Shown here piece after piece: positions 55,521 through 64,000 of a stretch of 64,000 bases of DNA (position 1 is the stretch's first letter; the number at the start of each line of letters is the position of its first letter). The notes under the pieces were generated by a model that saw only the letters and a program-made list of their open reading frames with translations, did no database searches and had not been told where the DNA came from. The DNA lies in contig JAXIVH010000002.1 in the NCBI GenBank assembly GCA_036785325.1, positions 7,644,610 through 7,708,609 of the forward strand. The letters are read 5' to 3'. The position numbers were made by a program, and so were the translations under genes. This DNA comes from Urophycis tenuis. Taxonomy: Eukaryota > Chordata > Actinopteri > Gadiformes > Phycidae.

Positions 55521-57780
55521 TTTTTGGACTATCCGACTGGAGCCCCAGTGTGACTAGCAGTGTACCTTCCCAGGAGACGGAGGTGAATCCTGGCAGGCTC
55601 TGTGTAGGCATGGGGCATGGTTTTAATGATGCAGCCAGTAGTCAGCCCACATTGTACCCAGATTGCTGCGCACGCACCAATACAAGGTTAGCCCAGTCGG
55701 CGCACCACCATTTTGCCTGGCTAGCGAAAAACACAAATTAGGCTACATTCGATGTTTACCTCAACCGAAGATGTGTCTGTTCTTGTATTTAGTCAAATCG
55801 AGTAGAAACTAATTATTTTTTGCTTCACGTGCTTCACTTTCGATCTACGGAATTATGCTGGGATTAGGACACATAAATTCAGACCGATTTTGATGCGTCC
55901 TTCCGTGTCGTGGACAATCTTGAATGTTGGCAGGTCCATTCGGGCTGTGGTACCCACAACACCTTGCAAACTCTAGCATGTCAGAAGTTTTCCTGCCTAG
56001 TTTGACAACTCCTATGATGTGTTCCTTGACGTTGGCCAATAGAATGATGCAGCGCTCTCCATGTTAACATGGAGAGCTGAGAAGAAGGGAGATGCTGTCT
56101 GGTGGTACACCACAACTAAGATCTTTGAAAGGGTTTTCACAATTTCACATTTTTAATGTTCTTTTGGGAACAACGCGACCAGTAACGCCATATGTAAAAA
56201 AATAAATTATACATTTATAGTGCAGAATTCCATTTTTGTCAATTGCTCGTTTTTTTGTTTTAATTTCTAAAGCTGTTCAATTCACTGAAACAAATGTTAT
56301 TTTCTAAACGCAAAAAGCAAAACTTAAACATCCCTTAGGCCTGCTGCACGGACGCTAATGGCTTTCTGATCCACTCACTCACACGGCTTCCATCCTATGA
56401 GATTACAAACAGGGCGGTTTGAACATTGTGCTAAGTGAGGTGAAATTGATGAATTAGGTGAAATTGCACGGCAGGACTCTTTCACGGAAACTTTCACAGG
56501 AACAGAACAGAAAACACAGGCGCTATTGTGGAAGACTGATTGCCGGAAAAGGAAAAAGATCGCTACCTTTTTCTAGACATTTTTACTAAATTACCAGCCC
56601 AAGCTTTTTGGTGTCATTTGCTGCCACCTCTTCTATGGATACAACTAACCAGTCGGAGTGCCACCATGCAAAATAAAATCCTAGTCCCTAGACATTTAAT
56701 AAATATTATTATTACACAACCATTTTATTTAACAAATACAGGTTGTAGGAGTAGTAGTAATAATAACAATAATGAAAAAAATAAGAGCAAAAGACAGGTG
56801 TGGAGGGTGTGAATAAAATCCTACCATTGGTGCATCCAACACCATTTAACACCGGTAACCGCGACAACACTCTTTGAGGTGTAGACAGGTCCTACTGTCT
56901 TCTTCATGACACCCAGCCACGGCTACACAATCGCTTTTTTTTTTTTCCCTTTTCTTTTACGGAACACAAGACCAGAATCCGCCAGAATCACACATCACCC
57001 TTCTGCAGCCACAATTGATCATCTCTGCACCGTCCAACGCGAGAGACAACATGCAATTAGTCTGGGTCATGTCTGTAGCATTGCCAGTCCCCAGGCCAAG
57101 ACCAGACAAAAAATGGATGCCATTGTGATTGTCTGATTTGACATAGTGAATCTCCGGTCAGCATCGTGGACAACCAAAATATTGTGTAGACTCAGCCTGG
57201 CATTTCACTAACCAACACTGAAAGATGTAAGATGCAGTGGCAGGTGTAGTGCGAGTAGCCGTCTCCTCACTTACCTGAAGTTACCGTGGAAATAGATCCA
57301 AAAAACCGTGGGTCCATCTGAGGTCAAAATCAAGTGTATTGACATAGAACAATGTCCATTCATCTCAAATACATTCATTGCAAATGTATTTGAAAACATA
57401 GAATTAGGCTTTTTTTTCTCCTCAGGTTCTACATGTTGTGCAATGCGATCTGAAGTGGAACATAACAGCCTATTCGGTTATGGTCATTTGCTTGTGGCTT
57501 AGGCTACTATTATTATCACAAATGATCTTCTAAAATGCTTCGTCAGTTGATATAGAGCTGAAATTGAAGTGAGAACGGGCCTGCCAAACATGGCTCCACC
57601 TCTATGTGGTTTGGATCGTCTCCATCGCGTCCCTGCCAGCCGGGTTGTTCTAGACTACTATATTAGGTGAACATTCGCGTTATCAAATATGCAGACGCAA
57701 AAAAAACAAAAACCCCAGCAATTTCCAAACTAGCCACTCTGTCCAACCGATTCACATTTTTGCTAACTGGAGTTAACGAG
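55521..57780. other. Intergenic region, nothing recognised
   Basis: AT-rich, low in microsatellites. No exon-like frame, repeat family or RNA gene is identified. Confidence 0.5.
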
Positions 57781-58758
57781 GGGGGCCATCATATATGATG
57801 GAGAACAGTGGGGCGCCCGGCCCGGAGGAAAGCCCAGGGGGTTCAGAGCCGTCCGCGCCTTGTTAGCGGCGCGGCGCCCTCGGGCCCCCCGGGCCCGCCT
57901 TGGGGAACGTGAGAGTTCTGTTTAATCAAGTCCTCCCCATCGGCCCGCTGGCGGAGCCAGAGAGCGCCGGGAGACGCACACAAAGCGGACCCCGGGGCCG
58001 ACAACCTCTCTGGCAAACTCCCGCTGAAACTTAGGGGTTCCAACTTCAGGGATGCTCGGATGATGGCGCCCCCCTGCCCGGGAGCGCCCCGCCACGGCGC
58101 CCCCACCACGGCGCCCCGCTGCTGTAAACGGCGATGGTGGAGCGGGGGGCGCATCCGGGGTGTTCTGCCGCTCCACAGTCGGAGCTCTGCCGACACAGCG
58201 AGAGCCAACCCATTCAGCCGGCTCCAATCAAAGGCGTCTCTCTCTCTCCCCGGGTGGACGCAATGCCGCCGCCGCCGCCACCGCCGCCGCCCACCCGCCG
58301 CCGCCACCACAGCCGCCGGCTCCCATGGGTGTCTAATCACTGCAGGTCCTCTTCCATTACAACATATCGCGTCGGGTGTCACCATCAAACAACCGCACAA
58401 CCTGAAATGACCGGGGGAAGTTCTCCCGCACGCCGTCCCCCGCCAGTTCTCAGCCATTGATATTTCCCCCCCCACACACCCCCCCGTGGTGCGTGTGCAG
58501 CTGCTTCCGACTGCAGCCAGAATAACTCTTGTTACTGATCATCTGCTGCCTGCTGGCCCGCCACCCTGCGCCTACTCCCGGCAGAACTCACCGCACAGGT
58601 CTTCTGACCAACACCGCTCCCCCCGTGATCTTCCTGTCCGACTGGACGCCGCATGGTGTGACCCCCCATCCGCCACCTCTGCCACCCCCCCGAGGAGGTG
58701 AAGCCAGCGGCGGAGCGCGGTGTATCTGTGTGAAGACATCTGTGAGTCCTGGTGGTGG

Positions 58759-58789
<31 letters not shown>

Positions 58790-58895
58790 TGAATGCCACC
58801 ATCTCTCTCCGTTGACCCTCTGGGCTCCGACTCTCTCATCACTCCGCCCACTATGACTACCACCTCCCCCGCGGTCTCCCCCTCCTCTGGTCACT

Positions 58896-58926
<31 letters not shown>

Positions 58927-59200
58927 CCCCCCCCCACCCGCAGCCCCACCTATCCACATCGTCTCCGTGCGCACGCCTCACAGATCCACATCCAGGTCAA
59001 GGATTCCCTCGGATGGGGTCAGAGAGGGCTGGTTGCCATGGCGATGATGGGTCGGGCTGCGCTGGGCGGTCGCGGTGTGACAAGAGTTGCAGCCCGTGCG
59101 GCCATCCTGCGCCGTGCTGGTGACCTGATGGCCCGCAGCCGGCGAGTCGGAGGAGAAATGGCCGCCGCCCGCGGCGCACACGTATTCACTAGAGCAACTG
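57780..59200. other. GC- and CpG-rich tract of unknown function
   Basis: The segment is strongly GC-rich with many CpGs, unlike its AT-rich flanks. It contains CCG/CCT triplet runs (58262-58320), a poly-G run (58758-58788) and a poly-C run (58897-58935). Long frames on both strands (up to 210 codons on the - strand, 58475-57843) lack recognisable domains and follow from the absence of AT-rich stops. It could be a CpG-island promoter of an unannotated gene. Confidence 0.5.
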
Positions 59201-60188
59201 AATGAAAACACGTGTGGGTTCGATGAATAAAGTGATATTTAAACTGTATTTTAGAAATATGTAACTATGCGAGCGATGTTGGTAAGATCAAATACAGTGT
59301 AATAAACCACTTTAGAAACACACACAAAAACAAGTATTGACAACAGATAATGAATGCTTCAGGTGAGGCGGGCAGCAAACAGTTATTATATGGGAGATGA
59401 ACGTTGACTTAAGATTGGCTAAACAATTTACCAGGGAGAAAAAGGCAGAGTCCAGTGGTCCTCGGTGAGAAATGGCGCGGAGGTGATGAACAGAGGGCTA
59501 ATGTGATGTTACTTTGTGTGTGGCAGGACATTGGCCATCACCCCTCCTGTAGACTTCACATGAAGGCCACTTCCACTGTCCCCAGGTGTTCCTTGCACCT
59601 CCTTGATTGGATGGAGAGTCGAGTCATCATGGTCGGTGTCCACAGCCTAAATCAGCCCCCCCTATCAAAACGTGCAATATAAAGCTGATGGACACTATAG
59701 CCTTCTGCCGTCCACTGTTATTGTATGTACACGGGCAGCAATGGTACATTACTCTGATGCAGTGCATTGTGAGGGTTTTTATTGAGAAAACACAATTTGA
59801 TTATAGGTGAACTAAAAAAATAAAGATGGAAAATGTGTTCCACTTTTTTGTACGCTACACATAGGTGGACATGTAGCTGGTTTTGAGGGATCCGATTGTA
59901 AAAAAAAAAAAAAAAAAAAAGGAGGAAAAAAAGTATGGTTTTAAATTGAGAATTTGAGCCTATAGTTTTTTCATAAATAAATAGGCACTCAAAATATGTC
60001 AATTAAATTTAAATAAATATAGGCCTACATTGTGAATCTGTTGACGGATCTGAATAATCTGCCAGCATGGGACATTTTAATCTACATAATCGGGAAGAAA
60101 TCTGATTTTGAATAAACGTCAGCGATGAGCGTGGCGAACGTTGCCATTGAGTTTGTGTAAACGGCTTTAGAGCAGAGACTGCACAGGA

Positions 60189-60231
60189 CGGCGCTGTGAG
60201 CGTGCTGACGTTGTTGGCCTGCAGAGGGCAG
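60189..60231. promoter_or_regulatory. Split RE1-like half-sites and CTCF-like motif
   Basis: GGCGCTGT and GTGCTGA occur in RE1 order but one base closer than canonical (60189-60207). CCTGCAGAGGGCAG (60218-60231) resembles the CTCF core. Both are weak calls. Confidence 0.25.
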
Positions 60232-60354
60232 CATATAAATGAACAGTCAATATTCAGAAGGCCTCATATTCAAAACAGCAGTGCAGACGAGGCCCAGCGG
60301 AACATAAGTCTCAAGGCCTATTTCATGCATTCGTTTCTTTTGCGATACGTTACC

Positions 60355-60554
60355 NNNNNNNNNNNNNNNNNNNNNNNNNNNNNNNNNNNNNNNNNNNNNN
60401 NNNNNNNNNNNNNNNNNNNNNNNNNNNNNNNNNNNNNNNNNNNNNNNNNNNNNNNNNNNNNNNNNNNNNNNNNNNNNNNNNNNNNNNNNNNNNNNNNNNN
60501 NNNNNNNNNNNNNNNNNNNNNNNNNNNNNNNNNNNNNNNNNNNNNNNNNNNNNN
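60355..60554. other. Assembly gap (200 N)
   Basis: Exactly 200 unknown bases. The right edge opens in a CA-rich sequence (ACACAGGCGCACACACAC), so the gap probably spans a collapsed CA repeat. Confidence 0.99.
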
Positions 60555-60950
60555 ACACAGGCGCACACACACACACTTTCCACAGGGGAACTAGGGGACT
60601 GAAAGAGGCGGTGGTCTCGACAGTAGGCTGACTTAGGTGTGTGTGTGTGTGTGTGTGTGTGTCCATTTGCGTGCGTGCGTATATTTGCACATCTCTTTTT
60701 TGACTGTGTGTTTATGCAAGTGTGTGTGTGTGTGTGCATGTGTTGCGTATGTGTGTGTGTGTGTGTGTGTGCTTCCCAGAGGGTCTGAAAAGCAGCAGAA
60801 TAATATTGTGTCAGTGGGAGGGATGAGTGCTGTCACTCCCTTGATGCTGTGAGGTATATTTACCCTCACCAACGTACTCCCCTCAGGGCACACGCATGCA
60901 CACACACACACACACGCACAGGCACACGCACGCACAGACACACACACACA

Positions 60951-61014
<64 letters not shown>

Positions 61015-62061
61015 CACGCACGCACGCACGCACACAGAGTGAACATACAGGACTACTTACACAGGACACTCAGGGTGGTTGTTACCCAAGCGATGTTTGA
61101 TTCCGAGCTTCTATAGAGCGAGGCCAAATAATGACATCTCACTTTAATAAACCCTATGGGGGAAAAATCACTAAGTGTCACAGTGATGTTAAATAATCCA
61201 CACGATTCAAAGTTGTTTTTCCATGCGTCTGTGGCCTGATTTTTTTCTCCTCCTCGCTCCTCAAACAACAGTCAACGCTGGCCTGCAGCGCTTGTCTGCC
61301 GTGTTGGGAGGCCATTTTGTCGGCTGTGTCGTCGATAAACCTCTGAGATGATGCGTTTCTATTGGGCTTGTTAGCCGGAGTGCTCACTCATTTCAATGAG
61401 GGTCGTGACGATGCATTCCTCTTCAAACAAACTTTGTGCTGAAAGCCAACATGAAGGCCGGCACCAACATTCGGAATCACAAAAACAATCTCATACAAAA
61501 ATAAAAAAATACTAAATTCACAAAATACCAAAACCAGAAAGCGCCACTGACGTCCAACGCTTTGGTCGGCATGACCCAAAAAAAAAAAAAAAAAACCTTT
61601 GATGAGTTTCGGCAATACGCACATGAAACATTTATACAAAAAAAAAAAAAACCCTCAACACATCAAATATAGACATGAGAGTTTTCTCGAGACGGTCCCA
61701 TCGCTTTGTTCCTCGTCGACCTGTGAGGAGCGAGGCCTAACACGTAGACGCAACAGTCCACCACGGGCGCCTCCGTCACCCTCCACCCACCACCACCACC
61801 ACCACCACCCCAAGCTGGGCCTCCTTGGGCTTCAGCAGCCCCCCCCCCCCCCGCTCCCTGCAGATCACGGTTCACCGTTAATGGACTGCTACAGCCGAGC
61901 GCATGGCACAAAGCAGCCTTTTAACACTTCACCTCCAGCAGCACACACCGCCCGCTCTCTGCCTCCGAGCCGGGGCGGTGGGGGTCACGTTCGGCTGGTA
62001 TGACAATGAGGGGCGGCCAAAGGGCAACACATTTTGAGCTCTCTCTTTGCTGCTGCCGCCG

Positions 62062-62149
<88 letters not shown>

Positions 62150-62284
62150 TGTGAGTTAGGTGGCACTACAGTGGGAGGGTTTCCTGGAATGTGCCACTTG
62201 GGCAGGACAGGAAATCAGCAACTGTTATGTACCACAACAACAGGTCTGTTTCCTGTGTGTGTGTGTGTGTGTGCGCGTGTGCGT

Positions 62285-62363
<79 letters not shown>

Positions 62364-63223
62364 CGTGTGCAGTGCACGCATACACACGTATTCCAGTATG
62401 TCTCTTAATTCTTTGACAGTCGCTCCACTGCCAACAGTCTAAACCTGGCTGGCATCCGAACCGGCGCAGGCCAGCAGGCAAACGGGCGGCACGACAGAGC
62501 AACTGCTGAAACAACATGTCCTGCAGCGCTGCAGGGGGGGGGGGGGGGGGGGGGGGGGTGCGTACGCCTCGTCACTGGTGAAGAAGGAGCCACAGTCAAA
62601 CTCGCTGCCACATAACAAAGCGGGGAGCAGCGGTGCTCGGGCGCGGGTTCGACCGGAGTGAAGGTGCTTCTGGACAGCAGGGGTAAACACCAGGCGGTGA
62701 CGTCGAGTGCGCCGCACACTCGAGGTGAGACGCACGTGCCCCAAAAGTTGTGCGCACGAGCTACGACAATGGGTGTGGTGGGGTGGGGTGGACACACACA
62801 CACATAAAAAACACCGGGACAAGAGGTACAGGAGCAAAGAACACCAAAGACAACAGACCGGACCCGGTGACGATTACACGAAGCAGGAAAACAAGTCCAC
62901 AATAACAGCTACCCACGGAGGCAGCCGGGATGTGTACATTTATTGTTATTGCGTGTGCGTGTGTGTCAGTGCTGACTCAGTACGTGAGCGTGTTTGTGAT
63001 ACAGCCTTCACAAGGCTAACTCTGCTCCATTCCCTCGCTTCTCCCTCTCTCGTCTCTCATCTCTCTTGGACACTGTCTCCTAGCAACCAGACACTTAAGG
63101 CCCTAAAAATAAACCCCAGAAACAAACAGAACAAAAAAATAACGCATAAACGACAATTAATCCTTTCAAGCCCAGAACATTGACTCAAATAGAACAGGTA
63201 TTAGAAAGGGGAGTGGAGAGATA

Positions 63224-63261
<38 letters not shown>

Positions 63262-64000
63262 AAGAGAGGGGGGGGGGAGACAGAGACAGGGGGAGAGATG
63301 GAGAGAAGAGGGGCAGCTGCAATCTGCCAGCAACAGGTAGTCGTGAGGAGACAGAGTTCTGAGCAGCACCGCCGAGAATGTGTGCATGCATGCATCTGTG
63401 TGTGGATGTGTATGTGCATCTGTGTGTGCGTGTGCGTGTGCGTGTGTGTGTGTGTGTGTGTTTGTGTGTGTGTGCGTGCACAAGGGAGGAGAGAGAAGCG
63501 TTTCACCCTGCGAGGCTCAAGGTGACCCACACGTTAGAATTAAACCAAGCTCAGTAGCACTCCAGTAACAAGCTGGCACGACAACAACCCAACATGCCAC
63601 ACAAAGAATAATGTTACAGCTCTCTCTCTCTCCCTCTCTCCCTCCCTCTCTCTCTCTCTCCCTCTCTCTCTCCCTCTCTCTCTCTGAAGGTCCATGTTAC
63701 CCATGCTATAAAGCATACAATGTTTTTGTCATGCGGCTGCAGGCACATGGTGGAGATTGAGGTGTCGTGACTGGTATTTTAGTATTTTAAATCCAACTGT
63801 GTTAGACTAGACTCCCACTGACTCTCCTACTGTGGACCTTTCGTCGAAGGTTAGCTTTGGCAGGCACAAGGAACACATTCTATTAAAGTTAACCATGAAA
63901 TTCGCCATTTATATACAGTACGTATGTATTATATACACTATGAAAGAAACATAGAGCGTGCAGGAAAGAATATACGCCAACAACCGAGACAATGCCGTCT
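60555..64000. other. Repeat-rich intergenic or intronic tail of the window
   Basis: CA/TG arrays lie at 60635-60662, 60900-61035, 62064-62150, 62258-62355 and 63427-63475; poly-G at 62533-62559; GA at 63227-63260; CT at 63617-63686. A complex island lies at 61090-61440. No coding exon is supported. Confidence 0.65.
62064..62150. repeat. (TG)n microsatellite
   Basis: About 43 TG units, nearly pure. A second TG array with CG interruptions follows at 62258-62355. Confidence 0.95.

Noticed and set aside
57843..58475. 210-codon frame on the - strand in the GC-rich tract
   Set aside because: Low-complexity Arg/Gly/Pro composition expected from GC-rich DNA; no homology recognised. Kept only as a CpG-rich tract worth checking.
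62405..62902. Frames on the - strand across 62405-62902, including a possible exon after an acceptor-like CTGTCCAG
   Set aside because: No recognisable protein family, and the frame runs into a poly-C stretch.

Overview
The window is vertebrate nuclear DNA, almost certainly from a teleost fish. Evidence: split genes with canonical GT-AG introns, three genes whose order matches human 19q13.2 (ATP1A3, RABAC1, DEDD2), a fish-type Na,K-ATPase alpha-3 N-terminus, and SINE/L2-type repeat tails of the kind common in teleosts. Dinucleotide repeats (CA, CT) and poly-C/poly-G runs are extremely dense. Cod-like (gadiform) genomes are known for this, but that assignment is only an inference.

Layout. 1-5750: repeat-laden upstream sequence with one complex, possibly conserved island (about 1230-1860). 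5770-27337 plus a 3' UTR to about 29100: atp1a3 on the + strand, with a promoter carrying four ATTGG boxes, a 6-nt coding exon 1, a 12.2-kb intron 1 full of microsatellites, and 21 further coding exons giving a 1024-residue catalytic subunit. 31612-34949 (5' UTR to about 35290): rabac1 (PRA1 family) on the - strand, five coding exons, 207 residues. About 36000-46618 (3' UTR to about 47230): dedd2 on the + strand, four coding exons, about 370 residues, with a 7.6-kb last intron. 49800-55700: a decayed Ty3/gypsy-type LTR element (RT fragment near 53200-53560) between two diverged direct repeats. 57780-59200: a GC-rich tract with no gene I can name. 59200-64000: simple repeats, a 200-N assembly gap (60355-60554) and one complex island.

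The genes are functionally unrelated. Atp1a3 is the neuronal/excitable-tissue sodium pump catalytic subunit, Rabac1 is an endoplasmic reticulum/Golgi Rab-recycling membrane protein, and Dedd2 is a nuclear death-effector-domain protein. rabac1 and dedd2 are divergently transcribed with about 0.7 kb between their likely 5' ends; atp1a3 and rabac1 converge.

I found no evidence of a new multi-gene system. The observations most worth checking are a near-consensus RE1/NRSE (REST) site at 49161, the decayed gypsy element with its candidate LTR pair, a 44-residue expansion inside the Dedd2 death-effector domain, a NAGNAG acceptor in dedd2, an intron missing from atp1a3, splice sites built out of microsatellites, and several CTCF-like motifs.
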